Source: JBEIHX01 sp044375455 (GTDB lineage Bacteria > Pseudomonadota > Alphaproteobacteria > Caulobacterales > Aquidulcibacteraceae). From it: 29,193 bases of DNA. The stretch covers positions 1 to 29,193 of the forward strand of contig JBILMQ010000009.1 of NCBI GenBank assembly GCA_044375455.1, in the 5' to 3' direction. A program made the position numbers and the translations under genes. Below are positions 15,442 through 24,123 of this stretch, one piece after another (within the stretch, counting starts at the first letter, position 1; every line of letters starts with the position of its first letter). The notes beneath the pieces were generated by a model that searched no databases, was not told where the DNA came from, and worked only from the letters and a program-made list of their open reading frames with translations.

Positions 15442-16200
15442 TTATCCTATCGCCGCGCGGCCGCGCGGGCCGTTAAAATACTCGGCCATCCAGCCCTTCG
15501 CCCCGGCCCGAACCTCGTGCAATGCGCCGATTGCCGCCACTTTCCCATCAAGCAGAACCGCAACCCGGTCGCAGATCGCGGCGAGGGTGTCGAGGTCGTG
15601 GGTAATCAGGAAAACGGTAAGTCCCAGCGCTTCCTTCAGTTCAACAATGAGCGCGTCGAAACGTTGCGCTGCGATCGGGTCCAATCCCGCGGTGGGTTCA
15701 TCCAGGAACAGAAGTTCCGGATCCAGCGCAAGCGCGCGGGCGAGTGCTGCGCGCTTTCTCATGCCGCCGGACAACTCCGAGGGATACTTGTTCGCCGCGT
15801 CGCCTGGCAGGCCCGCCATCAGCAGCTTGAGATCGGCGAGTTCGCGGCGTAGGTCGGACCCGATATCGGCGTGTTCGCGCAAGGGTGCTTCAACATTCTC
15901 CCTGACCGAAAGCTGGGTGAACAGCGCCCCTTCCTGGAACAGGACGCCCCACCGGCGCGCCAGCAGTCGGTTTGCCTCAGGAGAAAGTTCATCACGTCTG
16001 GCGCCCAGAACGCGGATTTCCCCTGCGTCATAGCGGTTCAGGCCGATGATTGAACGCATCAGAACGGACTTTCCTGAGCCTGATCCGCCCACAATGCCGA
16101 GGATCTCGCCACGATGCACATCAAGGTCGAGGTCGCTATGCAGCGGTCTGCCGGAGAAGCTTGTGTGCAAGCCTCGCACCGATATGGCGACGTCGGTCAC
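15442..16200 (-). CDS. MCE-system ABC transporter ATP-binding protein (MlaF-like)
   Basis: The cytosolic ATPase of the lipid transporter, 252 residues. Walker A is GGSGSGKS (38-45), the signature is LSGGM (143-147), Walker B is ELLFLDEPTAGLD (162-174) and the switch histidine is in FLITHDLDT. The open frame extends to an ATG at 16335, but that lies inside the permease gene. The GTG at 16200 is chosen because it forms a four-base GTGA overlap with the permease stop and gives the conserved N-terminus (TDVAISVRGLHTSF). Translational coupling with the permease is likely. Confidence 0.93.
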   Translation of the reverse strand: MTDVAISVRGLHTSFSGRPLHSDLDLDVHRGEILGIVGGSGSGKSVLMRSIIGLNRYDAGEIRVLGARRDELSPEANRLLARRWGVLFQEGALFTQLSVRENVEAPLREHADIGSDLRRELADLKLLMAGLPGDAANKYPSELSGGMRKRAALARALALDPELLFLDEPTAGLDPIAAQRFDALIVELKEALGLTVFLITHDLDTLAAICDRVAVLLDGKVAAIGALHEVRAGAKGWMAEYFNGPRGRAAIG

Positions 16201-17318
16201 AGCCCGATCTCCAGAAAGATCACCGCGAACGCGGCATCCATGGCGATCACCAGGAAGATGGCCTGCACGACGGCGGCGGTCGTGCGCCGCCCGAGCGATG
16301 TAACGTCGCGCTCCACCAGCAGGCCTTGCCTGCATCCGATCAGCGCCAGCGCGACGGCGAAGAACGGCGCTTTGACGAGACCGGCGGTGAAATGTTGGAA
16401 CGGGATGACCTCCTGAATTCTGCCGAGCGCCTGGATTGGGGACAGTTCAAGGACCACTGCCAAGACGAGGAGGCCTCCCGCCAGGCCGGCGAGCGCCGCG
16501 ATGAACGCCAGGATTGGCATGATCACCAGCATGGCGATAAGCCGGGGAACGATCAGAACCTCATAGACGTCGAGCCCCAGAACCTGGAGGGCGTCGATTT
16601 CCTGCTGCATCTTCATGGCGCCGATCTGTGCGGCGAACGCGCTGTCGGAACGTCCCGCCAGAATGATCGCGGCGATCAGCACGCCAAACTCGCGAAGCAT
16701 CGAGACCGCGATCAGCTCCACCGTGAAGATCGAGGCTCCGAACTGACTGAGCAGATCAACGCCCATATAGGCGACGACGACCCCGATGAAGAACGCGAGT
16801 GCGCTCACGACCGGAACGGCGTTAAGCCCGGCGTCCTCAATGACGGCCACAATCGACGTCCAGCGCAGTCTCTCAGGCCGCAGGATGACGCGCACGAGCG
16901 TCGCCAGCGAGCGACCAAGGAACTCGGTGAGCGACAGGGTCTCGCGCCCGAGGTCGAACCAGCCCTTGCCGACCCGTGCGACCAGATCGGCGAGCCCTGG
17001 CTGGCGGGGCGGGGGCGGGGGGCATGCTTCCCGATGACGCGCGACTTCGCGCAGAAGCCTGTCTGCGCTCGGGTGAGATCCGGTCACTGTGAAGGGGCGG
17101 TCGCCAAAGGCGCGCTGGATCAGAAAGGCGCCTGCGGTGTCGAGTGTTCCGAGTGCGGTGGCGTCGACGGTCCAAGCGCGCGCGCGCGTCGAGAACGCCT
17201 GTGCGCGCAACGGTGCGCTGATGGCTGCGACTGTCCAGACGGTCCAATCGCCGCGCACTTTCAGGATGCGCGTCTCGCCGCTATCTTCCACCTCGAAGCC
17301 AGGCGCTTCGCGATCCAT
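16197..17318 (-). CDS. MlaE-family lipid ABC transporter permease with N-terminal STAS domain
   Basis: A 373-residue permease. Residues about 1-95 form a STAS-like domain (VRGDWTVWTVAAISAPLRA, then the FLIQRAF segment), a role played by the separate MlaB in E. coli. After a proline-rich linker (about 98-105) comes the MlaE domain with five or so membrane helices, including GRSDSAFAAQIGAMKMQQEIDALQVLGLDVYEVLIVPR, the family's conserved cytoplasmic loop. It is the first gene of the mlaE-mlaF-mlaD-lipoprotein operon. The system moves phospholipids or similar lipids between inner and outer membrane; the direction and substrate cannot be read from sequence. Ribosome site is weak. It is divergent from dgcA across 86 bases. 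Confidence 0.93.
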   Translation of the reverse strand: MDREAPGFEVEDSGETRILKVRGDWTVWTVAAISAPLRAQAFSTRARAWTVDATALGTLDTAGAFLIQRAFGDRPFTVTGSHPSADRLLREVARHREACPPPPPRQPGLADLVARVGKGWFDLGRETLSLTEFLGRSLATLVRVILRPERLRWTSIVAVIEDAGLNAVPVVSALAFFIGVVVAYMGVDLLSQFGASIFTVELIAVSMLREFGVLIAAIILAGRSDSAFAAQIGAMKMQQEIDALQVLGLDVYEVLIVPRLIAMLVIMPILAFIAALAGLAGGLLVLAVVLELSPIQALGRIQEVIPFQHFTAGLVKAPFFAVALALIGCRQGLLVERDVTSLGRRTTAAVVQAIFLVIAMDAAFAVIFLEIGL

Positions 17319-17404
17319 GATGTCAATCCCGAGCGGCGACCGCCCGTTCCTAGCAGAACCAGCGCCATCTCTCGCTGCGGCGCCCCTTTGAGGAGAAGTT
17401 TTGC

Positions 17405-18391
17405 ATGCGGCGGTTAACGGTGCGCGACGAAAACTTCGCCGTCGCGGGCGAATTCCGGATCTCGAGGGGCGCCAAGGCAGACGCGCATGTCGTGATGGTC
17501 ACACTGGAGGAGGGTGGCGCGGTGGGGCGCGGGGAATGCGTCGCCTATGCGCGGTATAACGAGAGCGTCGGCAGCGTGATCGCCCAGATTGAAGCGATGC
17601 GCCCGGCGCTCGAGGCTGGTCTGACGCGTGCGGCGATCCAGACGGCCCTGCCGCCGGGCGCCGCGCGAAACGCGATCGACTGCGCTCTGTGGGATCTTGC
17701 CGCCAAGCAGGCGCGTGAGCCGGTCTGGCGTCTGGCGGGCCTGCCGGAGCCCCGTCCGGTGGCGACCTGTGTCACGCTGTCTTTGGCTGCTCCCGAGGCC
17801 ATGGCCGCTGCTGCGCAGGCCTATCCGGGGCGGTCTTTGCTCAAGCTGAAGCTTGGCGGCGGCGACGGGCTGGACGTGGCGCGTCTGGAGGCCGTCGCCG
17901 CGGCGCGGCCGCAGGCGCGCTTTATTCTGGATGGCAATGAGGGGCTCGCCGCCGACGTCTACGCCGAGCTGCAGCGGCGCGCCCGCGCGGCTGGGGTGGT
18001 GTTGATTGAGCAGCCCTTTCCTGCTGGCCAGGACGCCGCGCTGCTCACCCTGACGGGCGCGGCTGCGGTCTGCGCCGACGAAAGTCTGCACGTCTCGCGC
18101 GACCTTGATCGGATCTCGCATTTCTTTGATGCGGTTAACATCAAACTCGACAAGGCTGGCGGCCTGACCGAGGCGATCTCAACCGTGCGTCGGGCCAAGG
18201 CGCTGGGCCTGCAGGTGATGGTGGGCTGCATGCTCGCATCCTCCCTCGCCATGGCCCCCGCGATGCTTCTGACGCCGTACGCCGACTATGTTGATCTGGA
18301 TGGTCCGCTGTTGCTGCGTGAGGATCGTACGCCCTCAATCCGCTATCAGGATGGCGTCATCTATCCGCCTCAGACGGAGCTGTGGGGATGA
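17405..18391 (+). CDS. dgcA: N-acetyl-D-glutamate racemase DgcA / dipeptide-epimerase family
   Basis: An enolase-superfamily (muconate-lactonizing subgroup) epimerase of 328 residues. The catalytic bases are the KLK lysines (Lys147/Lys149) and Lys247 in NIKLDKAGG, on opposite faces of the barrel. The metal ligands are Asp176 (LDGNEG), Glu202 (IEQPF) and Asp225 (CADES). The sequence fits the alphaproteobacterial DgcA branch, described as an N-acetyl-D-Glu racemase in D-glutamate catabolism; L-Ala-D/L-Glu epimerase activity is the alternative. AGGAG at 17391-17395 supports the start. The usual partner dgcN (DUF1611) is not next to it. Instead the stop overlaps the start of an M14-like peptidase gene by four bases. 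Confidence 0.88.
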   Translation: MRRLTVRDENFAVAGEFRISRGAKADAHVVMVTLEEGGAVGRGECVAYARYNESVGSVIAQIEAMRPALEAGLTRAAIQTALPPGAARNAIDCALWDLAAKQAREPVWRLAGLPEPRPVATCVTLSLAAPEAMAAAAQAYPGRSLLKLKLGGGDGLDVARLEAVAAARPQARFILDGNEGLAADVYAELQRRARAAGVVLIEQPFPAGQDAALLTLTGAAAVCADESLHVSRDLDRISHFFDAVNIKLDKAGGLTEAISTVRRAKALGLQVMVGCMLASSLAMAPAMLLTPYADYVDLDGPLLLREDRTPSIRYQDGVIYPPQTELWG

Positions 18392-19491
18392 ACCCGGATC
18401 TCGATCACGCTTGGTTCGCCACCGATTACGCTGCTGCACGAAGGCGGTTTCTTGCGGCTGCGCGTGCGGCGGGCATGGAGCTTGAGAGTGCGGTGCTTCC
18501 ATCGCGCAAGGGACCGGGCGGGGTCGATCTGGCGATGGATTGCGCGATGGCGGGCCCGCCAGGCGCAGACGCCGCCCTTGTCGTCATCTCCGCCACTCAT
18601 GGCCCGGAAGGCTATGCCGGATCCGCGGTCCAGACGGGGCTTTTGGAAACCGGCCGTGCGCAAGCGCTGGCCGCGCGCCTGAGGCTCGTGCTGATCCACG
18701 CGCACAACCCTTACGGTTTCGCCTGGGACACCCGCTTCAACGAGGACAATGTTGATCTGAACCGGAACTATCTTGACGACTGGACGTCGCCCCCTGAGAA
18801 CCCTGGCTATGATGAGATCGCTGCATTCGCCGCGCCGCGCGATCGCAGCGAGGCCGGTCTTACTGACAGTCGCATCGGACTGCTCGCCTTTGCGCGCCGA
18901 TCCGGGTTTGAGGTTCTGCAGAAAGCGCTTTCGGGCGGTCAGTACCGCCACCCGGCAGGCGTCTATTTCGGTGGCGTGCAGCCATCATGGTCCCATCGAA
19001 CCTTGATTGATTTTGTGAGCCGCACATGTGGTGATCTGCCCCGTGTGGCGAGCATCGACGTGCACACCGGTCTTGGGCCGTTCGGGCATGGCGAGATTAT
19101 CTTCGAGCACCCGCCGGGCGCCGCCGACTATGATCGCGTGATGCGATGGTGGTCGGGCGAGCCGCGCACAACAAAGGACGGCTCCTCGGTGTCGGCGGAG
19201 CTCTTTGGTGCGCTTGATGGGGCCCTTGTGCGTTCTTTGCATCCTGCGCAGGTGACGGCTGTCGCGCTCGAGTTCGGGACGGTTGACCCGACCTCGGTCT
19301 TTCAGGCGACGCAAGCTTCCTCCTGGCTGCACGTCTATGGCGATCCCGAGGGGCCTGAAGCCCCTGCGATCCGCCAGGCGATCCGCGATGCGTTTTATCC
19401 TCAATCTGCTGAGTGGCGCGAAAAGGTCTGGTCCCGCGCGCTTTGGGTTGTTGAGCGTGCGGCTGCGGGGCTGCTGACGTCTGATCCGTGA
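18388..19491 (+). CDS. DUF2817 / M14-like zinc metallopeptidase
   Basis: A 367-residue protein of the DUF2817 family, related to M14 carboxypeptidases. The zinc motif HGPEG gives His71 and Glu74. The substrate-binding segment NPYGFAWDTRFNEDNVDLNRNY and the third ligand region IDVHTGLGPFGHGE follow. No signal peptide is seen, so it is probably cytosolic. The ATG at 18388 overlaps the dgcA stop (ATGA) and has GGAG eight bases upstream. A GTG at 18382 is in frame but less likely. Tight coupling with dgcA suggests that it frees acyl- or peptidyl-glutamate for the epimerase, for example from murein peptides; this is inference from gene order. Confidence 0.87.
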   Translation: MNPDLDHAWFATDYAAARRRFLAAARAAGMELESAVLPSRKGPGGVDLAMDCAMAGPPGADAALVVISATHGPEGYAGSAVQTGLLETGRAQALAARLRLVLIHAHNPYGFAWDTRFNEDNVDLNRNYLDDWTSPPENPGYDEIAAFAAPRDRSEAGLTDSRIGLLAFARRSGFEVLQKALSGGQYRHPAGVYFGGVQPSWSHRTLIDFVSRTCGDLPRVASIDVHTGLGPFGHGEIIFEHPPGAADYDRVMRWWSGEPRTTKDGSSVSAELFGALDGALVRSLHPAQVTAVALEFGTVDPTSVFQATQASSWLHVYGDPEGPEAPAIRQAIRDAFYPQSAEWREKVWSRALWVVERAAAGLLTSDP

Positions 19492-19513
19492 TCGGCACGC
19501 CTTCGGAGCCGAT
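19491..19513 (+). terminator. hairpin right after the DUF2817 stop
   Basis: ATCGGC (19491-19496) is matched by GCCGAT (19508-19513), and CC/GG can add two pairs inside. It begins at the last base of the stop codon. No proper T-tract follows, so it may be an mRNA 3'-end structure or a weak terminator. The rest of the 206-base space up to the convergent DUF2939 gene shows nothing. Confidence 0.4.
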
Positions 19514-19697
19514 TGCGCCGTGAACCGGGCCGAGCCGGCGACGCGCCTCGGGCGTCCGACGCCCATGCAGGTTGTTCGCCCGGGGGCCGTGCGCGAAGAC
19601 GCTCCGGTCTTATGAGCGCTATCGCGCAGGGTGTTCGCGGCGATCTGGCGGCGGTGCGGGGTTGCACCTGGCGTAGGACCGCACTGGCGCAATGAGC

Positions 19698-20426
19698 TTA
19701 CCGCAGCGCCGGGCCGCCGTCGGGCGGCAGGTCGATGCCCACGACACGCCAGTCGGCCAGGGCGACCCGCTCCAGCTTCAGGATGGTTATGCGGTTCGTC
19801 ACCAGCGCGCCGACGAGATCAGGCGTCAGTGCGATTTCTGCATGCGTCTCATCCAGCCGAGCCGTTCGTGCGCTCAGAAACTTCGTCAGCTCCTTGCGAT
19901 CGCGCGGCGCGTCCACCCCTGCATAGGCAATTGCACTGAGCACCAGACGCCCGAGCGCCTTCGGCTCGGCAAGCGCGCGCGCGCGGGTCGCCGGGTCGAA
20001 ACGCGGGCGCGTTTCCGGCCGTCCCGGCTGCACCGCCGGGGCCGACGCCTGGCCTGAGGTTGCGCCCGCAAGTCCGGCGACGAAATCCCCCACGGCTTGT
20101 GCGGCCGTCTGGATTGCTGCTGTCACCTGATCGGCGCCCTGGGCCGCTGCCTTGACGGGCGTGGGCGTTGCGGCGCGGGCGGCTGCCTCCCGAAGTTGGG
20201 CCTCAAGCGAGGACTGGACGCGCGCTGTCTCGCAGAGCGAGCTGATCCTGGCGGAATCGCCCAGGCGCGCCGCATTGATCAGCGCGGCGGCGGCGCGGGC
20301 CGGCCCTGTTTCCTCCCATTCCTGAAAGCTGCGAAAGCCAATCACGGCGCCGACTGCGAGCACGACCAGCGAGATCAGAGCCCAGCCAAGGGCGGACCGG
20401 CTGTTGGCGCGTGTCTCTTGACCCAT
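19698..20426 (-). CDS. DUF2939-family membrane-anchored protein
   Basis: A 242-residue protein with one N-terminal membrane helix (about residues 14-33, ALGWALISLVVLAVGAVIGF) after a short polar head. The block ALINAARLGDSARISSLCETARVQSSLEAQLRE fits DUF2939, a periplasm-facing family of unknown role. A low-complexity Ala/Pro/Gln/Gly linker (about 70-140) precedes a C-terminal domain containing TRARALAEPKALGRLVL and DGGPALR. The frame opens earlier at 20507, but GGAGGGAG lies just upstream of the ATG at 20426, which is chosen. It follows flgL by 215 bases on the same strand; no functional link to flagella is shown. Confidence 0.75.
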   Translation of the reverse strand: MGQETRANSRSALGWALISLVVLAVGAVIGFRSFQEWEETGPARAAAALINAARLGDSARISSLCETARVQSSLEAQLREAAARAATPTPVKAAAQGADQVTAAIQTAAQAVGDFVAGLAGATSGQASAPAVQPGRPETRPRFDPATRARALAEPKALGRLVLSAIAYAGVDAPRDRKELTKFLSARTARLDETHAEIALTPDLVGALVTNRITILKLERVALADWRVVGIDLPPDGGPALR

Positions 20427-20641
20427 ATCGGAGTTGCTCCCTCCCCCCGCCTCTGTCCTGGCCAAGCCCTGAGCGCGCCATGACGTCGCGTCGTCATCGT
20501 CGCGCACATGCAGGACGGCATCGGTGCGCGATCAAAGACGCGCCGGTCCAGCTGTTCGCCGCGACTGGTGGGCGACCGCTGCGCTGCGCAGACGCAGGCG
20601 TTCGCTTCGCGCACGACGCGGGGCAAGCCGGGCGGCGGATA

Positions 20642-21565
20642 TTACCGCAGGAAGTCGAGAAGCGACAATCGCGAGAGTTGCGCGAAGGTTTGCGCCGACG
20701 CCTGGTATTGCACCTGCGCAGCCTGCAGGCGGGACATCGCTTCCGCGATGTCGGCCGTCTCGACGTCATCAATCAGTTTCTGCAGGGCGCCTTCTGTCGC
20801 CTCCAACCGCTCTCGGGAGCTCTGGATGGCCTGGTTCGCCTGACCGTTGACCCCTTGGGCATTGTGGATCGGGGCCGTCGCTGTTGTGACGGTCTGCACC
20901 AGGCCCGTGAGAAATGTGGTCTGAGCGTCGGTCAGCTTCTGGCCGAATGGCCCGTTGGCCTCGACATAGACCTGGAACTGTCGGAATGCGTCCATGAGCG
21001 GTGCAGCAAAGCTTGAGGCGAGTTGGCCCACCGTGGTCACAACGCCTTCCTCCACCTCCACGCTTGGCGCCCTTGCGCCATTGTCAAAGACGTCGTCCAC
21101 GACGGGTACAGCCGCGAGAGCCGTGAGGGTGGAGACATTGACCGGCGGAGTGTCGTCGGACGTGCCGGAAAACAGATAGCGTCCGTCGAGCTCCATCATC
21201 AGGCCGGAGCGCATGCGCTCGAAGGCGCGCGCGACCCTGTCCTGCAGGGCGAACCCGGCATTGGAGCCGATGGCTTCCGACATCGCCATCCGGAAGTCAT
21301 TGGCTGCGCCTTCGATGCCCTCCAGCGCGTTTTCTTGCAATGTGAGACGGTTCTCCACCATAGTGGCGAGATCAACCCGGGCCGCAGCCTTCGCCTGTGC
21401 GCTGCGGGCCGCTGCGGCTGAAGCAGTCTGCTCGCCGAGTTCGACAATATTGGCGGCTTTCTTGCCTGTGGCGACTTGCTGGTTGGCCTGCGCGAGGGCG
21501 GTCTGCGCGCTGCGCAGGCCATCAAGTGCGACGGAAGCTGCGGAGAATGTGGCGATGCGGGTCAT
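20642..21565 (-). CDS. flgL: flagellar hook-associated protein FlgL (HAP3) / flagellin-like
   Basis: The hook-filament junction protein, 307 residues. The N-terminal flagellin-type coiled coil (RIATFSAASVALDGLRSAQTALAQANQQVATGKKA) and the C-terminal one (ERLEATEGALQKLIDDVETADIAEAMSRLQ) flank a short variable domain. The segment GRYLFSGTSDDTPPV (about residues 127-141) is typical of FlgL rather than filament flagellin. The length is normal for FlgL of alphaproteobacteria. CTGGAG stands about ten bases before the ATG. It lies 14 bases after flgK on the same strand and is certainly co-transcribed with it. It is exported by the flagellar type III apparatus. Confidence 0.93.
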   Translation of the reverse strand: MTRIATFSAASVALDGLRSAQTALAQANQQVATGKKAANIVELGEQTASAAAARSAQAKAAARVDLATMVENRLTLQENALEGIEGAANDFRMAMSEAIGSNAGFALQDRVARAFERMRSGLMMELDGRYLFSGTSDDTPPVNVSTLTALAAVPVVDDVFDNGARAPSVEVEEGVVTTVGQLASSFAAPLMDAFRQFQVYVEANGPFGQKLTDAQTTFLTGLVQTVTTATAPIHNAQGVNGQANQAIQSSRERLEATEGALQKLIDDVETADIAEAMSRLQAAQVQYQASAQTFAQLSRLSLLDFLR

Positions 21566-21579
21566 AGGTTGGCTCCAGA

Positions 21580-23691
21580 TCAGACAAGCCGCAGAAGTTC
21601 GTCCATCATGTCCTGGGCGGCGGCGATGAGGCGTGCGTTTGCATTATAGGCCTGCTGGTATTGCGTCAGGGAGGCGAGCTCCTCATCGAGATTGACTGCT
21701 TCGACCGACGCGCGGCGGAAATCCGCTTCCTGAAAGAACCGACGTGTCGAGTCGGCGCTGTCCCTGGCGCTGGCCGCACGCGAGCCGACGAGGCCGAGCA
21801 CGGTGCCGGAATACCCGGCCACGCTTTGAAAGCTGGCAGAGAGCCCGGCTGCCGCGTCAAACCGGCGCAGCTCTCCGATCGCGCCTGACAGCGCCTGTGC
21901 GCCGCGCGAGTCGCCGCGTGCTGTCACGATGGCGCCCACCGCGGCCCCCGCAAGGTCGGCTTTGCCCAAGGACAGCATTCCCGGATCAGCCGCGATGTCA
22001 GCGCGCACCGACAGCGCCTGCGCGCGGCCGGCGCGCGGTCCTGCGCCGAGCCCGAAAAGTTGGGTAAATGACACGCCGACGCCTGTACGCACTGTGGTGT
22101 CGGACAGAACGTGGGCGGCGGCGCCGTTGACCCCTGAAAGCTGGATGGCGCCGCGCTCGTCGAGGGTTGCGACGGCGTAGCCGGCAAGACCGGTGTTGAG
22201 GGCGTCGACCATATCACCCATGGTTGTCCCCGTCACAGAGACGACCGGCTCGGCGATTTGGCGTCCTGCGACATCGTAAACACGAAAACCAATTGTTCCG
22301 CCCGGCGCCAGTCCGTGCGCTGCACCTGCTGTCAGGCCGGTGTCGAAAAAGGCTGGCCGGTCCGACACGATCAACTGGTTCAACCCGAAGAAGGCGGCAA
22401 ATCCGCGCCCGCCACGATCGCTTGGGGCGGCTGGGTCCTGTTGGATCATCACCCCTTGGCCGGCGACTGCCTGCAGGCTCATCACCCCATTGGTGAAGCT
22501 TGCCGCGGCGTTGGGAGACAGCGCGGTGTTGATGGCGGCAGTGAAACTGGCAACCGTTGTGCCAAACGAGGTGACCGGTCCGCCATTGACGCTGATCGAG
22601 CCGGCGGCGAAGTCGACATCGACACGGCGCGTGAGCGCACCGTTTGCCGTGGCCGTTGCAAGTGTCGCCTTGCCGGTAAATCCGATGGAGTCGCTTCCCA
22701 GAAGCCCCGTATTGCGTCCCGTCAGCGTGCGCGCAGGCGGCGCGGAGACCGAGTCGGCGTGGGCCACGTTGAGCGCGTCTGCAAGTCCGCCGGCGAGATT
22801 GCCGAGGGCGTCTGCGATGTCTGGAAAATCAACATCGCGCGCTGTGAGCAATCCGCGCAACGATCCTCCGGACAGATTGGGGTCAAGCGCTTCGGGTTGT
22901 CCGCCGAACGGCGGGGCGAGGGTGATCTGCCCGAAGGTGGCCCCGGGCGCTGCGCTCGTGCCGCCGGTGTAGCTGAGCTGACCAGGCTGCTCGCCGGCCA
23001 GCAGCACCCCATTGGCGGTGCGCACGATTACGCCCCCTCCGGGTCTCGGCTGCACCTTCACATCGATGATCGCGGCAAGCTCATTGATGAATGTGGATTG
23101 GGCATTCTCCGCACCGGTTCCGTCGCCCATGACCCGGCCGCGGCTGATGTCGCCGTTCAATTCGCTGATCCGCGTCAGCAGGTCATTGGCGCGACCCACC
23201 CTGGCGATGATTTCCTGATCCGTGGCGAGCCGCGCCTCAGCCACTTCGCGCGACAGGGCGTTGATGTTGCTGAGCACGTCTGAGATCGCCGCCACTGCGC
23301 GGTTTCGCAGCAAGGTGCTGGCCGGGTCGTTTTGCATCGGCGTGAGCGCTGCCAGTGCAGCGTTCACGCGGCCTGACAGCGAGCCGGGCTCATCAGGCGT
23401 TGAGAAGAATGCGGACACCCGTCCGATTGCGTCGGCCCGTGCTCCGGCGGCCTCGTTGGAGGCGCGCGCGCGAATTGTTGCGGCGCTCAGGAACTCGTCA
23501 ACCGCTCTGCGCACATTTGTCAGATCCGCGCCAGCGCCGCGGCCGTCGAGCGTTCGCGCGACCGGTTCGGCGACAGAACGCACGAAGCCCGGCGTGTTGA
23601 CGTTGGAGATGTTGTGCGACGCCGTGCGGATCTGTGTCTGGGCGACGTTGAGCCCGGACAGAGCGTTGCCGAGAATGCCGAGCATGGTCAT
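21580..23691 (-). CDS. flgK: flagellar hook-associated protein FlgK (HAP1)
   Basis: The first hook-associated protein, 703 residues. The N-terminal rod/hook motif ALSGLNVAQTQIRTASHNIS-N-VNTPGFVR and the C-terminal NLDEELASLTQYQQAYNANARLIAAAQ are diagnostic. The frame is open to an ATG at 23910, but that adds 73 residues of low complexity. The ATG at 23691 restores the conserved start; 23685 (MLGILG) is equally possible. The ribosome site is weak (GGGGGCG). The usual neighbour flgE is not upstream; a gene-poor stretch precedes flgK. No sigma-54 promoter with the GG-N10-GC core and good flanks was found upstream, so its control is unclear. Confidence 0.94.
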   Translation of the reverse strand: MTMLGILGNALSGLNVAQTQIRTASHNISNVNTPGFVRSVAEPVARTLDGRGAGADLTNVRRAVDEFLSAATIRARASNEAAGARADAIGRVSAFFSTPDEPGSLSGRVNAALAALTPMQNDPASTLLRNRAVAAISDVLSNINALSREVAEARLATDQEIIARVGRANDLLTRISELNGDISRGRVMGDGTGAENAQSTFINELAAIIDVKVQPRPGGGVIVRTANGVLLAGEQPGQLSYTGGTSAAPGATFGQITLAPPFGGQPEALDPNLSGGSLRGLLTARDVDFPDIADALGNLAGGLADALNVAHADSVSAPPARTLTGRNTGLLGSDSIGFTGKATLATATANGALTRRVDVDFAAGSISVNGGPVTSFGTTVASFTAAINTALSPNAAASFTNGVMSLQAVAGQGVMIQQDPAAPSDRGGRGFAAFFGLNQLIVSDRPAFFDTGLTAGAAHGLAPGGTIGFRVYDVAGRQIAEPVVSVTGTTMGDMVDALNTGLAGYAVATLDERGAIQLSGVNGAAAHVLSDTTVRTGVGVSFTQLFGLGAGPRAGRAQALSVRADIAADPGMLSLGKADLAGAAVGAIVTARGDSRGAQALSGAIGELRRFDAAAGLSASFQSVAGYSGTVLGLVGSRAASARDSADSTRRFFQEADFRRASVEAVNLDEELASLTQYQQAYNANARLIAAAQDMMDELLRLV

Positions 23692-23808
23692 AGGCGGCGC
23701 CCCCGCGCGCTGCGAAGGTAGGCATATCTTGCCGTGCGCAGTCGGATGGCGAGGGCGCAATTTGCCGGGCGCGACCGCGCGCGCGTTGGCGCTTGGCGGG
23801 TCAGGCGC

Positions 23809-23836
23809 CTTGTAAGAATCTGAATCGCTGTATGTT
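23809..23836 (+). promoter_or_regulatory. possible sigma-70 promoter
   Basis: CTTGTA (23809-23814), a 16-base spacer and TATGTT (23831-23836) form an alphaproteobacterial-looking promoter in a locally AT-richer patch. It would drive the plus strand toward the 37-codon ORF. The overlap with the flgK upstream region means the patch may instead serve the minus strand. Confidence 0.25.
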
Positions 23837-23846
23837 TCATTGCGCG

Positions 23847-23874
23847 CGGGCCTTCGGGGCCGCCAACATTTTTT
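23847..23874 (+). terminator. UUCG-capped hairpin followed by T6
   Basis: CGGGCC-TTCG-GGGCCG (23847-23862) folds as a five-pair stem with one G-G mismatch and a C(UUCG)G tetraloop, followed after six bases by TTTTTT (23869-23874). No plus-strand gene ends here. If the promoter just upstream is real, it would act as an attenuator; otherwise it is chance. Confidence 0.3.
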
Positions 23875-23993
23875 CGGCGGGCACGGCGTCCTTCGCAAAT
23901 GCGGGGCCAAGTGTCTGCGCTGCGGCGCCCTGGCGCAGCCCCGCGGCGTTTCGCACCCCTGAAATTGCCGGCCGGCGCGCTACATCAGTCTCG

Positions 23994-24107
23994 ATGAAAA
24001 GCAAAACCGCCGTGAAGACCTTTCCACCGCATGGGCTGTCGTTGCTTGTCGCCCTGCTGGCGACGCTGGCGCTGACGGCGGGCGCGGCCATCGCCGGCAG
24101 CTTCTAA
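23994..24107 (+). CDS. possible 37-residue hydrophobic peptide
   Basis: ATG at 23994 to TAA at 24107 encodes 37 residues with a basic head (MKSKTAVK), a hydrophobic helix (about residues 16-34, LLVALLATLALTAGAAIAG) and the end SF. It looks like a single-helix membrane peptide or a bare signal peptide. There is no Shine-Dalgarno, so the call rests on the helix, the clean stop and the long hairpin that begins 17 bases later. In Ala/Leu-rich GC-rich DNA a chance hydrophobic frame cannot be excluded. I do not recognise a family. Confidence 0.35.
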   Translation: MKSKTAVKTFPPHGLSLLVALLATLALTAGAAIAGSF

Positions 24108-24123
24108 AGACCGGGGGGGCCAG

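Noticed and set aside
17170..17192. Alternating GC runs (also near 118-130 and 19975-19986) as special elements
   Set aside because: Expected in DNA of this composition; those inside genes follow Ala/Arg codons.
16050..17417. 455-codon plus-strand frame across the permease gene
   Set aside because: Antisense to the clearly recognised mlaE-type gene; composition is a shadow of its codons.
22258..23283. 341-codon plus-strand frame inside flgK
   Set aside because: Antisense shadow of FlgK, with no motif or ribosome site.
23692..23830. Sigma-54 promoter upstream of flgK
   Set aside because: A GG-N10-GC spacing can be found, but the flanking -24/-12 bases match poorly.
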